Source: Geochorda sp036562495
GTDB lineage: Bacteria > Bacillota > Limnochordia > Limnochordales > Geochordaceae
DNA: 64,000 bases
Assembly: GCA_036562495.1 (NCBI GenBank)
Contig: DATCKA010000104.1
Coordinates: 8,927 to 72,926 of the forward strand
Reading direction: 5' to 3'
The notes beneath the pieces are model-generated. The model saw nothing but the letters and a program-made list of their open reading frames with translations, was not told where the DNA came from and did not search any database. Each line of letters opens with the position of its first letter. Position 1 is the first letter of the stretch. Below are positions 51,701 through 60,341 of this stretch, in pieces. The translations under genes and the position numbers were made by a program.

Positions 51701-53457
51701 AGGCGTCGCATCCGTCGCCTCGCGCGATACGCAGCGGGCTCGACGTCAAGCTGGCGCTGGGCGACGCGGTGGTCGAGAGCCTGCAGGCGCTGTCGCAGGA
51801 GCAGGGGTTGGGGCCGCTGCCCCCCGAGTGGGAGGGGCGGGCCCGTGCCATCGAGGTACCCAAGGACCCGGCCTTCGGCGACTTCGCGAGCGGGGCGGCC
51901 ATGGCGACCGCAGGCCATTTCCGCATGGCGCCCCGACGGATCGCCGAGGCGCTGGCCGAGCGCCTGCGCAAGTTGGCCGGCGCCGGAGACGGCGCGTCGT
52001 CCCTGCCGCCATCCTTGCGGCTGACATCGGTCGAGGTGGCCGGGCCGGGCTTCGTCAACATGCGGCTCGACGGGCGATGGCTGCTGGAGGTGGCCTGCAG
52101 CCTGCTGCGCGAGGGGCCGCGGGCCGGGGTGCCCGACATCGGCCAGGGCCGCCGGGTCCAGGTGGAGTTCGTCAGCGCCAATCCCACCGGCCCGATGAAC
52201 GTCGTCAACGCGCGTGCCGCCGCCGTGGGCGACGCCATGGCGCGCCTCCTGGAAGCCGTAGGTTTCCGGGTGACCCGGGAGTACTACGTCAACGACGCCG
52301 GCCGCCAGGCCAGGCTGTTTGCCGAGTCGGTGGCTGCACGCATGGCAGAGCTCCTGGGCGAGCCGCACGTCTTCCCGGAGGAGGGGTATCCGGGCGAGTA
52401 CGTGCGTGACATCGCCGCGGAGCTGCTGCGGGAGGAGCCCGCCCTGGCGCGCATGTCCCAGGCGGAGCGCGTCGCGCGGCTGCGGGACGTCGCGGTCGAC
52501 CGCATGCTGGAGCGGCAGCGGCGTGACCTGGAGGCCTTCGGCGTCCACTTCGACGTGTGGTTTCGCGAGCGGACCCTCCACGAGCAGGGGCGCGTCCAGC
52601 AGGTACTGCAAGAGCTGGAGCGCCGGGGGTTCCTCTACGAGGCCGAGGGCGCGCGGTGGTTGCGCTCGACGGCCTTCGGCGATGACAAGGACCGCGTCGT
52701 GGTCAAGAGCGATGGCGCGCTGACCTACCTGGCCAGCGACATCGCCTACCACGACGACAAGTTTCGCCGGGGATTCGACCTCGTCATCGACATCTGGGGC
52801 CCCGATCACCACGGCTACGTGGCCAGGATGAAGGCCGCCATGCAGGCGCTCGGCTACGCCCCGGAGCGCCTGGAGATCGTCATCCTCCAGCTGGTCTCGC
52901 TGGTGAGGGGCGGCGAGGCCGTCCGCATGTCCAAGCGGGCGGGGGAGTTCGTGACCCTGGCGGAGCTGCTGGAGGAGGTGGGGGCCGACGCGGCCCGCTA
53001 CTTCTTCCTCCAGCGCAGTCCTGAGAGTCCCGTCGAAGTCGACCTCGATCTGGCCACGCTGCAGAGCATGGACAACCCGGTCTACTACGTGCAGTACGCG
53101 CACGCCCGCATCTGCAGCGTCTTCCGTCAGGCCCAGGCAGAGGGCGTGGAGCTGCCCGGAGAGGTGACGGCGGACCAACTGGCCGTGCTGCAGTCGCCTC
53201 ACGAGCAGGCGGTGCTCAAAGCGCTGGCCGCCTACGCCGAGGAGGTGCGGGACGCGGCCCTGCGACGCGAGCCGCAGCGGATCGTCCAGTACGTCTACCA
53301 TCTGGCGTCGGCCTTTCACAGCTTCTACAACGAGCACCGGCTCCTGGACCCGGACCCCTCCACTCGACGAGCCCGCCTGGCCCTGGCAGAGGCGACTCGC
53401 CGGGTGCTGGCCGATGCGCTGGGCCTCCTGGGCATCTCGGCGCCCGAGCGGATGTGA
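51697..53457 (+). CDS. argS: Arginyl-tRNA synthetase with altered HIGH motif
   Basis: A 586-residue class I synthetase. It has the N-terminal Arg-tRNA domain (about 15-130), the catalytic domain starting EFVSANPTGPM, a KMSKS-like RMSKR, and the C-terminal DALR anticodon-binding domain (about 460-586). The HIGH motif position (168-171) reads NVVN, so both His are Asn. Start is TTG overlapping the speB stop (TTGA) with a GGGGGCGAG site. Arginine also feeds the polyamine genes upstream. Confidence 0.92.
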   Translation: MKASHPSPRAIRSGLDVKLALGDAVVESLQALSQEQGLGPLPPEWEGRARAIEVPKDPAFGDFASGAAMATAGHFRMAPRRIAEALAERLRKLAGAGDGASSLPPSLRLTSVEVAGPGFVNMRLDGRWLLEVACSLLREGPRAGVPDIGQGRRVQVEFVSANPTGPMNVVNARAAAVGDAMARLLEAVGFRVTREYYVNDAGRQARLFAESVAARMAELLGEPHVFPEEGYPGEYVRDIAAELLREEPALARMSQAERVARLRDVAVDRMLERQRRDLEAFGVHFDVWFRERTLHEQGRVQQVLQELERRGFLYEAEGARWLRSTAFGDDKDRVVVKSDGALTYLASDIAYHDDKFRRGFDLVIDIWGPDHHGYVARMKAAMQALGYAPERLEIVILQLVSLVRGGEAVRMSKRAGEFVTLAELLEEVGADAARYFFLQRSPESPVEVDLDLATLQSMDNPVYYVQYAHARICSVFRQAQAEGVELPGEVTADQLAVLQSPHEQAVLKALAAYAEEVRDAALRREPQRIVQYVYHLASAFHSFYNEHRLLDPDPSTRRARLALAEATRRVLADALGLLGISAPERM

Positions 53458-53482
53458 GGATGGGAGGCACGGGCTGAGCATC

Positions 53483-54208
53483 TTGGGTGAGTCGCTGGCC
53501 CGCGCGGGCAAGGCGCTGGCGCGGGGGTTTCGGCTCAGCTACGACTACCTGGGGATGGTGCTGGTCGGCTCGTCCCTCTACTTCGTCGTCGGGCTGGCCC
53601 CGGCCATCGTCACCCTCACCGCCGCCCTCCAGGTGCCATCGCTCCTGACGCTGCTCCCCTTCCTCGGTACCGTCGTCTTTCTGACCCTGCCGGGGTTTAC
53701 GGCGCTGCTCGCGGTCAGCCGACAACTGGTCGAGGGCGAGGATGTGCCAGCGCTTCGCGGCCTGTGGCGCGCCTTTCGCACCCACTTCGTGAAGGCAGCA
53801 GGGTTGGCCGGGGCGGAGTGCCTCATCCTGCTGATACTGGTGGCGGACCTGCTGTTCTTCTTGCAGGCAGGCTCGCCGGTGGTGCGGGCGTTGGCCGGCA
53901 TGTGGGTCTGGCTGCTCATCTTCGCGTTGACGGTGACGATCTGGGCGCCTGCCGTGATGGTATGGCTGGGCAAGGGCGTCTGGTACGCGCTGCGCCAGTC
54001 GGCCCTCATCGTGTTGGACAACCTGGTCGTGACATGGATCGTGGTGGCGGTCCTGGCGGTGCTGGGCATCGTCAGTACGGTGCTGGGAGCGCCGTTGCTG
54101 CTGCTGTTCGGTGGGATGAGCGCTTTCTTGGTGACAGCGGCCATGGAGGCCATCCTGGACCGCTACCGGTCTCTCCAAGCGGATGGAAAGGCGGGAGAAC
54201 AGCGTTGA
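53483..54208 (+). CDS. DUF624-family membrane protein (YesL-like)
   Basis: A 241-residue protein with about five to six membrane segments, including YLGMVLVGSSLYFVVGLAPAI and WVWLLIFALTVTIWAPAVM. The LRGLWRAFRTHF and WYALRQSALIVLDNL segments fit DUF624/YesL. Function unknown; in some bacilli the family sits beside sugar transporters. Start uncertain: TTG at 53483 or CTG at 53474 with a GGGAGG site. Lies between argS and pyrG, coupled to pyrG. Confidence 0.7.
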   Translation: MGESLARAGKALARGFRLSYDYLGMVLVGSSLYFVVGLAPAIVTLTAALQVPSLLTLLPFLGTVVFLTLPGFTALLAVSRQLVEGEDVPALRGLWRAFRTHFVKAAGLAGAECLILLILVADLLFFLQAGSPVVRALAGMWVWLLIFALTVTIWAPAVMVWLGKGVWYALRQSALIVLDNLVVTWIVVAVLAVLGIVSTVLGAPLLLLFGGMSAFLVTAAMEAILDRYRSLQADGKAGEQR

Positions 54209-55899
54209 AGGCGGCGGACGGCCAGCGAAGCCCGCTGTCGACGGGGACGGGGTCGACCCGCTTCATCTTCGTGACGGGAGGCGTCGTCTCCAGCCTGGGC
54301 AAGGGGATCACCACGGCCTCCATCGGCCGGCTCCTCAAGAGCCGGGGGCTGCGCGTCAGCATCGCGAAGCTCGACCCCTACATCAACATCGACCCGGGCA
54401 CGATGAGCCCGTTGCAGCACGGAGAGGTCTTCGTCACCGACGACGGGGCGGAGACGGACCTGGACCTGGGCCACTACGAGCGCTTCGTCGACGAGAACCT
54501 CTCCCGGGATCACAACGTGACGGCCGGCACCATCTACTGGTCCGTCATCACCAGGGAGCGGCGGGGCGACTTCCTGGGCGGGACCGTCCAGGTGATCCCG
54601 CACGTCACCAACGAGATCAAGGAACGGGTCCTGCGACTGCGCGGCGAGCCGCCGGCCGACGTCGTCATCGTCGAGGTGGGCGGCACCGTGGGCGACATCG
54701 AGAGCCTGCCCTTCCTGGAGGCCATCCGCCAGCTGCGATCCGACCTGGGGCGGGACAGCTGCTTCTACATCCACGTGACCCTGGTGCCGTACCTGCGGGC
54801 CACCGGCGAACTCAAGACCAAGCCGACGCAGCACAGCGTGCGCGAGCTACGCAGCATCGGGATCAACCCGGATGCCATCATCTGCCGGTCGGAGCAGCCC
54901 CTCAGCGACGAGATCAAGTCCAAGATCGCCCTTTTCTGCGACGTCGAGCCCCGGGCGGTCATCCCCAACCCCGACGCGGACACCATCTATGCCGTGCCCC
55001 TCACCTTCGCCCGCGCGGGGTTGGACGAGCTCCTCATCGAACGCCTCAAGCTGCCGGCGACGCGGCCACTGGACCTGTCGGAGTGGGAGGAGATGGTGGA
55101 GCACATCCGCCATCCCCGCCACCACGTGCGCGTGGCCATCGTGGGCAAGTACGTCAGCCTGCCCGATGCCTATCTCTCGGTGGTGGAGGCACTCAAGCAC
55201 GGCGGCATCGCCAATGACGCCGGCGTGGAGATCAAGTGGGTCGACGCGGAGCGACTGGAAGAGGACGGGAGCGACCTGGACGCAACTTTCGCCGGGGTCG
55301 ACGGTATCCTGGTACCGGGGGGCTTTGGCAAGCGAGGCATCGAGGGCAAGATCCGCGCGGCCCGCTATGCCCGGGAGCACGGGATCCCCTACCTGGGACT
55401 GTGCCTGGGCATGCAGGTGGCTGTCATCGAGGTGGCGCGGCACGTCTGCGGTCTGGCGGGGGCCAACAGCACCGAGTTCGACCCGGAGACGCCGCATCCG
55501 GTCGTCGATCTCCTGCCCGATCAGCGGGGCGTCTCGGAGAAGGGCGGCACCATGCGGCTGGGACTCTATCCGTGCCACCTCGCGCCGGGGAGCCGATGCC
55601 GGGCCATCTATCAGGCCGACCTGATCCACGAGCGACACCGGCATCGCTACGAGATCAACAACGCGTACCGGCCACTCCTCGAACGGTGCGGAGTGCGGTG
55701 GGCGGGGCTATCCCCGGACGGCAACCTGGTGGAGATGATGGAGCTGGAGGGGCATCCCTTCTTCATCGGCAGCCAGTTTCACCCGGAGCTGAGGTCGCGA
55801 CCGACGCGCCCCCACCCCCTGTTCCGGGCATTCGTAAGGGCGGCGCTGGAGCACCGCAGGGGGGCTTCCCTGCGCCTTGTGAGCCACTCGGAGACTTGA
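54205..55899 (+). CDS. pyrG: CTP synthase
   Basis: A 564-residue enzyme making CTP from UTP, ATP and glutamine. The synthase domain shows FVTGGVVSSLGKG, KLDPYINIDPGTMSP and EVGGTVGDIES; the GATase domain has the Cys in GLCLGMQ and the His/Glu pair in QFHPEL. Length is typical. Start is a TTG overlapping the DUF624 stop, with GGGAG at seven bases; the longer frame lies over the DUF624 gene. Its 3' end contains the next promoter. Confidence 0.95.
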   Translation: MKAADGQRSPLSTGTGSTRFIFVTGGVVSSLGKGITTASIGRLLKSRGLRVSIAKLDPYINIDPGTMSPLQHGEVFVTDDGAETDLDLGHYERFVDENLSRDHNVTAGTIYWSVITRERRGDFLGGTVQVIPHVTNEIKERVLRLRGEPPADVVIVEVGGTVGDIESLPFLEAIRQLRSDLGRDSCFYIHVTLVPYLRATGELKTKPTQHSVRELRSIGINPDAIICRSEQPLSDEIKSKIALFCDVEPRAVIPNPDADTIYAVPLTFARAGLDELLIERLKLPATRPLDLSEWEEMVEHIRHPRHHVRVAIVGKYVSLPDAYLSVVEALKHGGIANDAGVEIKWVDAERLEEDGSDLDATFAGVDGILVPGGFGKRGIEGKIRAARYAREHGIPYLGLCLGMQVAVIEVARHVCGLAGANSTEFDPETPHPVVDLLPDQRGVSEKGGTMRLGLYPCHLAPGSRCRAIYQADLIHERHRHRYEINNAYRPLLERCGVRWAGLSPDGNLVEMMELEGHPFFIGSQFHPELRSRPTRPHPLFRAFVRAALEHRRGASLRLVSHSET

Positions 55900-55905
55900 T
55901 ATAAT
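55877..55905 (+). promoter_or_regulatory. Promoter of the bifunctional-nuclease gene
   Basis: TTGTGA, a 17-base spacer and a perfect TATAAT (55900-55905). The -35 lies inside the last codons of pyrG. The transcript would begin about 155 bases before the ATG of the next gene. Confidence 0.65.
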
Positions 55906-56067
55906 GCGCGCGACGAGACGGCGTCCGGCGAGGATGCACGGGATCGTCCCTGCCGCCTTGCTTCACGAGCACCTTCACGCATGGAGGCTCTCGAGCCATC
56001 CCCATCGTTGCGGCCGGGTAGGGCGTGGTGTCGTTCTGATCCGGCAGAAGACCGAGGGGTGAGCGCC

Positions 56068-56550
56068 ATGCTCCGCATGAAGGTCAAGGTCGTCGGGATC
56101 GATCAGAATACGATGGTTCCCGTGGTGGTCATCACGGACAGCGACGAGAAGGGGTTCATCCCCATCGTCATCGGACCACCCGAGGCTCAGGCCATCACCC
56201 TGGCGCTGGAGGGCAGCCGACCCCCTCGCCCTCTGACCCATGACCTGATGAAAAACCTGCTGGAGACCTTGGGTGCGAAGGTGGAGCGGGTGGTCATCTC
56301 GGAGCTGCGCGAGGAGACCTACTACGCCCGCATCTACCTCAAGACCAAGGACGGGCAGGTCGACGTCGACGCCCGTCCCAGCGATGCCATCGCACTGGCC
56401 CTTCGCACCGACGCCCCCATCTTCATCTCCGAAGAGGTCGCAGCCAAGGCCCTCATCGCCAGCAAGCCCATCGACGACGAGGAGATGGAGGAGTTCCGCC
56501 GGTTCCTGGATAAGCTGACGCCGGAGGACTTCCAAAAGCACCTCCAGTGA
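56068..56550 (+). CDS. Bifunctional nuclease family protein (DUF151)
   Basis: A 160-residue protein. DUF151 features: MKVKVVGIDQNTMVPVVVI, FIPIVIGPPEAQAITLALEG, RPLTHDLMKNLLETLGAKVERV, and RPSDAIALALRTDAPIF. Family members in plants and bacteria are described as bifunctional nucleases; the bacterial role is uncertain. ATG start after GAGGGG. It lies alone between pyrG and rho. Confidence 0.87.
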   Translation: MLRMKVKVVGIDQNTMVPVVVITDSDEKGFIPIVIGPPEAQAITLALEGSRPPRPLTHDLMKNLLETLGAKVERVVISELREETYYARIYLKTKDGQVDVDARPSDAIALALRTDAPIFISEEVAAKALIASKPIDDEEMEEFRRFLDKLTPEDFQKHLQ

Positions 56551-56726
56551 CGCTGCATCCAGGCCGAATCGGATCTCCGAGGCCAGCGTGATGTCGGACG
56601 ACGAGCCGCAGCCGGACGGGCCATGATCCTGGCGGGTGTCGTGCGGGGCGTGCTTTCTTTCTCCTGGTATCTTCTGGCGCCCGGTGCGGGCGCGCCACTC
56701 TCTGTGCTGACGGGAGCGAGCGACAG

Positions 56727-57995
56727 GTGACCATTGCCGAACTCCAGGCCAAGAGCAACGCGGAGCTCCATGAGCTGGCCAAGTCGTTGGGGGTGACGGG
56801 CTACACCAAGCTTCGCAAGAAGGATCTGATCCGGGAGATCCTGCGAGCCGAGACGCAGAAGGAAGGCCTGATGCTGGTCGACGGCATCCTGGAGATCCTC
56901 CCGGACGGATACGGCTTCTTGCGGGTGTCGGGCTACACGCCAGGCCCCAACGACGTCTACGTCTCCCCCTCCCAGATCCGGCGGTTCAGTCTCCGCACCG
57001 GTGACTCGATCCTCGGACAGGTGCGGCCTCCCAAGGACAGCGAGCGCTATCACGCGTTGCTCAAGGTCTTGGCCGTCAACATGCTGGACCCCGAGCGAGC
57101 CCTCAACCGGCCCCTCTTCGACGACCTCACCCCCGTCTACCCGCAGGAGCGCATCAGGCTCGAGGTGGGGCCCAAGGAGATCGCCATGCGGCTGATGGAC
57201 ATCATCGCGCCGCTGGGCAAGGGCCAGCGAGGGCTCATCGTCTCCCCGCCCAAGGCAGGGAAGACGACGGTTCTCAAGAAAATCGCCAACAGCATAAGCA
57301 TCAACCACCCGGAGATCGACCTCATCGTGCTGCTGGTGGACGAGCGGCCCGAGGAGGTCACCGACATGCGGCGCTCGGTGGACGGCGAGGTGGTGGCCTC
57401 GACGTTCGACCTGCCGCCGGAGAATCACGTCCGGGTGGCCGACCTGGTGCTGGAGCGGGCCAAGCGCCTGGTGGAGCACGGGCGGGACGTGGTGCTGCTG
57501 CTCGACAGCCTGACCCGCCTGGCCCGGGCCAACAACCTGGTGGTACCGCCCAGCGGGCGCACGCTGTCGGGTGGTGTCGACCCGGCGGCACTTCACAAGC
57601 CCAAGCGCTTCTTCGGAGCGGCCCGCAAGCTCGAGGAGGGCGGGAGCCTGACCATCCTGGCCACCGCCCTGGTCGACACCGGCAGCCGCATGGACGAGGT
57701 GATCTACGAAGAGTTCAAGGGGACGGGCAACATGGAGGTGCACCTGGACCGGCGCCTCGCGGAGAGGCGGATCTTCCCGGCCATCGACATCTACCGGTCC
57801 GGCACCCGCAACGAGGAGCTGCTGCTGACCGACCGGGAGCAGGATACGATGTTCATCCTGCGCAAGGCCCTGAGCTCCCTGGGGACGGCAGAGACCACGG
57901 ACCTGCTCATCGACCGGTTGTTGCACACCAAGAGCAACCAGGAGTTTTGTGATCTCATCCTCAAGTCGACCTTCGCGGAGAACGTCCGGGCCTGA
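56727..57995 (+). CDS. rho: Transcription termination factor Rho
   Basis: A 422-residue hexameric RNA helicase. The N-terminal SAP-like Rho_N domain (1-45), the cold-shock RNA-binding domain (48-120, with GYGFLR at 61-66), Walker A PPKAGKTT (174-181), Walker B DVVLLLD (254-260), Q-loop and R-loop regions and the C-terminal SRMDEVIYEEFKGTGNMEV are all present. GTG start. The 176-base leader may carry autoregulation but no clear terminator is visible. Confidence 0.96.
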   Translation: MTIAELQAKSNAELHELAKSLGVTGYTKLRKKDLIREILRAETQKEGLMLVDGILEILPDGYGFLRVSGYTPGPNDVYVSPSQIRRFSLRTGDSILGQVRPPKDSERYHALLKVLAVNMLDPERALNRPLFDDLTPVYPQERIRLEVGPKEIAMRLMDIIAPLGKGQRGLIVSPPKAGKTTVLKKIANSISINHPEIDLIVLLVDERPEEVTDMRRSVDGEVVASTFDLPPENHVRVADLVLERAKRLVEHGRDVVLLLDSLTRLARANNLVVPPSGRTLSGGVDPAALHKPKRFFGAARKLEEGGSLTILATALVDTGSRMDEVIYEEFKGTGNMEVHLDRRLAERRIFPAIDIYRSGTRNEELLLTDREQDTMFILRKALSSLGTAETTDLLIDRLLHTKSNQEFCDLILKSTFAENVRA

Positions 57996-58041
57996 GCCCG
58001 GCTGGCGGGGCGGCTGGGGGGCGAGGGGGGTAGTCTGACCA

Positions 58042-59262
58042 GTGCCGCCAGCGGCGACTCCGCCGGCACGATCCACCGGGCCCTCGGGCGAGGGAGCCGA
58101 AGCCCACTCGACGGCATCCGCCTCTCGTGAGGGCATTGCCCACGGCAAGATGGGGCACGACCGTGTCCCGGCCCCGCTGAGGAAGGCTCTCGCAGGGCTT
58201 CTGGTGATGGCAGCCGGGGTAGCCGGCTGGATGCACGGAGCCCCTCGCCAAGCCGACGTAGTCGAGAGCTCCGGGGAGGTCGCCGCGGAGGCGACCCGAC
58301 AGGGGGCCTCGTTGCTGGGCCGCCTGTGGCCCTCGCTGCCGGAGGGGGGCCTCATCGGCGAGCGAGACGTGGTCGCCTTGCTGGCCGAGGTGGAGGGGAG
58401 CGCTCCGGAGGGGCGGCTCGAGGGCTTCGATGCCACGGGCGAGGCCGCGGCACGCATCCCCCAGCCGACGGCGGAGGACGCGGGGTCGAGCGCGGAGGAG
58501 TCCGCTTCCGACCCGAGCACCTCCGAGCGGGAGAGCCAGCCGGTGCCCGTACGCTTCTACACCCACCGCGTCCGCCAGGGCGAGACCCTGTGGGACATCG
58601 CCCGCCAGTACCAGACCGACGTCAACGCCATTGCGACCGCCAACGGCCTCTACGACATCAACTACATCCGTCCCGGCCAGGTGCTGGAGGTCCCCAGCAT
58701 CCCCGGCGTGGTGCACACGGTCCAGCGCGGCGAGACCCTGTGGGAGATCAGCCGGATCTACGGCGTCAGCATGCAGGCCATCCAGGAGGCCAACGGCCTG
58801 GCGTCGCCCGACGTGCTGCTGCCGTCGACACGACTGATCATCCCGGGCGCCACGGGGCCCGTCCTCGACCGGTTGGTGGTTGGCGGGCGACTGCAGCGGG
58901 CGTTCTCGTGGCCGGTGCGCGGGCGGATATCGTCGCGGTTCGGCTGGCGCTGGGGGCGACAGCACGAGGGGATCGACATCGCTGTGCCGACCGGCACCCC
59001 CGTGCGGGCGGCGGCCCCCGGCCGAGTCGTCTTCGCCGGATGGGGCGGCGGCTACGGCTACCTGGTGAGCATCGACCACGGATCGGGTGTCGTCACTCGG
59101 TACGCGCACAACTCCCGTCTGGTGGTGCGAGTGGGGCAACGGGTGGGGCGCGGGCAGATCGTGGCGTACAGCGGCAACACGGGCAACTCCACCGGCCCTC
59201 ACGTGCACTTCGAGATCCGCTACAGGGGGCAAGCCGTCGACCCGTTGCGGTATCTGCGGTAA
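58042..59262 (+). CDS. LysM and M23 peptidoglycan metallopeptidase
   Basis: A 406-residue protein. A membrane segment lies at about residues 48-65, then a Ser/Glu-rich linker, two LysM domains (about 174-218 and 220-265, each with GETLWxI), and a zinc M23 endopeptidase domain with HEGIDIA and HVHFEI. M23 enzymes cut peptide cross-links. The GTG start has a GAGGGGGG site; ATG at 58150 is an alternative. Follows rho and precedes rpmE. Confidence 0.88.
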   Translation: MPPAATPPARSTGPSGEGAEAHSTASASREGIAHGKMGHDRVPAPLRKALAGLLVMAAGVAGWMHGAPRQADVVESSGEVAAEATRQGASLLGRLWPSLPEGGLIGERDVVALLAEVEGSAPEGRLEGFDATGEAAARIPQPTAEDAGSSAEESASDPSTSERESQPVPVRFYTHRVRQGETLWDIARQYQTDVNAIATANGLYDINYIRPGQVLEVPSIPGVVHTVQRGETLWEISRIYGVSMQAIQEANGLASPDVLLPSTRLIIPGATGPVLDRLVVGGRLQRAFSWPVRGRISSRFGWRWGRQHEGIDIAVPTGTPVRAAAPGRVVFAGWGGGYGYLVSIDHGSGVVTRYAHNSRLVVRVGQRVGRGQIVAYSGNTGNSTGPHVHFEIRYRGQAVDPLRYLR

Positions 59263-59291
59263 GTGGCCTTTGCGCGGGGCGGTCCGGATGG

Positions 59292-59297
59292 TATAAT
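59292..59297 (+). promoter_or_regulatory. Extended -10 promoter of rpmE
   Basis: TGGTATAAT is a TG-extended -10 with a perfect TATAAT, 59 bases before the rpmE start. The -35 region has TTGCGC at a 16-base spacing, a weak match, as expected for extended -10 promoters. Confidence 0.6.
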
Positions 59298-59355
59298 GCC
59301 GTTCGTGCGCCGGGTCCACCAGAGGCTCGGTGTCTGGCGGGGAGCTGACGGATCC

Positions 59356-59640
59356 ATGAAGCAAGGCATCCATCCCGAGTACTACCTGACGACGGTCACG
59401 TGCGCCTGCGGCAACACGTTCGTGACCGGCTCGACCCGGCAAAACATCCGCGTCGAGATCTGCTCGGCCTGCCATCCCTTCTACACGGGCAGCCGGCAGA
59501 CGGTGGTGACGTCGGGTGGCCGCATCGAGCGATTCCAGCGCCAGGTGGAGCAGACCAAGCAGGTGCAGGCGGCCCGGCGTGCGGCAGCTGCCCGGGCCAA
59601 GACGACCGGGCGCTCGCGACGGACAGGCCGGCAGGGCTGA
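59356..59640 (+). CDS. rpmE: 50S ribosomal protein L31
   Basis: A 94-residue L31 of the zinc-binding type: the core MKQGIHPEYYLTTVTCACGNTF has the first Cys pair, CSACHPFYTG the second. The C-terminal 30 residues form an unusual Ala/Arg/Lys-rich tail. The ATG follows a GGGGAG site; a longer upstream frame is not needed. Ends before two hairpins. Confidence 0.95.
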   Translation: MKQGIHPEYYLTTVTCACGNTFVTGSTRQNIRVEICSACHPFYTGSRQTVVTSGGRIERFQRQVEQTKQVQAARRAAAARAKTTGRSRRTGRQG

Positions 59641-59650
59641 TCGAGAGGGG

Positions 59651-59673
59651 GCCGCGGCAGTCGATGCCGCGGC
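59651..59673 (+). other. Hairpin after rpmE
   Basis: GCCGCGGCA and TGCCGCGGC form a perfect 9-base stem with loop GTCGA, 10 bases after the rpmE stop. Probably a 3' stabilising stem in front of the terminator. Confidence 0.5.
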
Positions 59674-59696
59674 GCAACCAGTGAGGTCGTACTGGT

Positions 59697-59727
59697 GGGC
59701 CGGGGGAGACCCCGGCCCTTCCATTTG
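59697..59727 (+). terminator. Intrinsic terminator of rpmE
   Basis: GGGCCGGGG and CCCCGGCCC form a perfect 9-base stem with a GAGA (GNRA) tetraloop, followed by TTCCATTT. This is the best intrinsic terminator in the window. Confidence 0.75.
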
Positions 59728-59798
59728 GATCGAGACGGCAAGTCGTGGTATCATGCCGCTGGGTGTGCACAAAGACGTGCACGAATGGGGCGAAGACG

Positions 59799-60341
59799 GT
59801 GGCGGACCCGGCAGACCTGTTGCGGATAGGGGAGAAGCTGGTCTCGAGGGAGCGGCTGGCGAGAGCCATCGACCGCATGCTGGAGATGAGGGCCCGGGGC
59901 GCCTCCCAGCAGGAGGTGGCAAGAGCCTTCGGCGTGGACCGCAGCTTCGTCTCCCGCCTGGAGACGCTGGGCGAGGTGCGGCGGGGCTCCCGGGTGGCAG
60001 TCTTCGGGTTTCCGGTGCAAAACCCCGAGGAGCTGGAGCGCGCGGCCCGAGAGGCCGGGGCCGAGTGGGTCTGGTTGATGACCAACGAGGAGCGCTGGCG
60101 ATACGCCAGGGAGCGACCGGGTGACCAGTTGTTCAACGAGCTGATGGAGATCCTGTCGCGGCTGAGCCACTACGACCGCGTGATCTTCCTGGGGTCGGAG
60201 ATGCGGATCCGCCTGGTGGAAGCCATCCTGGGCAGCGATCGTGTCATCGGGGTCACGCTGGGCCCATCGCCCATCGTTGCAGACGTCTACGTGGAGCCCG
60301 AGCGCATCGCGGCCCTCGTGAGCGGGGTGAGGTCCCGGTGA
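59799..60341 (+). CDS. HTH protein paired with the quinate-dehydrogenase-like gene
   Basis: A 180-residue protein. The N-terminal part has a helix-turn-helix (GASQQEVARAFGVDRSFVSRLE), the rest looks like a Rossmann-type sensor with VAVFGFPV, VIFLGSEMRIRLVEAILG and a final VIGVTLGPSPIVADVYVEP. No family function is known to me. It overlaps the next gene by four bases (GTGA), so the two probably work together. The GTG at 59799 is chosen because upstream codons are unlike a protein start; an upstream TGGTATCAT may be the promoter. Confidence 0.65.
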   Translation: MADPADLLRIGEKLVSRERLARAIDRMLEMRARGASQQEVARAFGVDRSFVSRLETLGEVRRGSRVAVFGFPVQNPEELERAAREAGAEWVWLMTNEERWRYARERPGDQLFNELMEILSRLSHYDRVIFLGSEMRIRLVEAILGSDRVIGVTLGPSPIVADVYVEPERIAALVSGVRSR

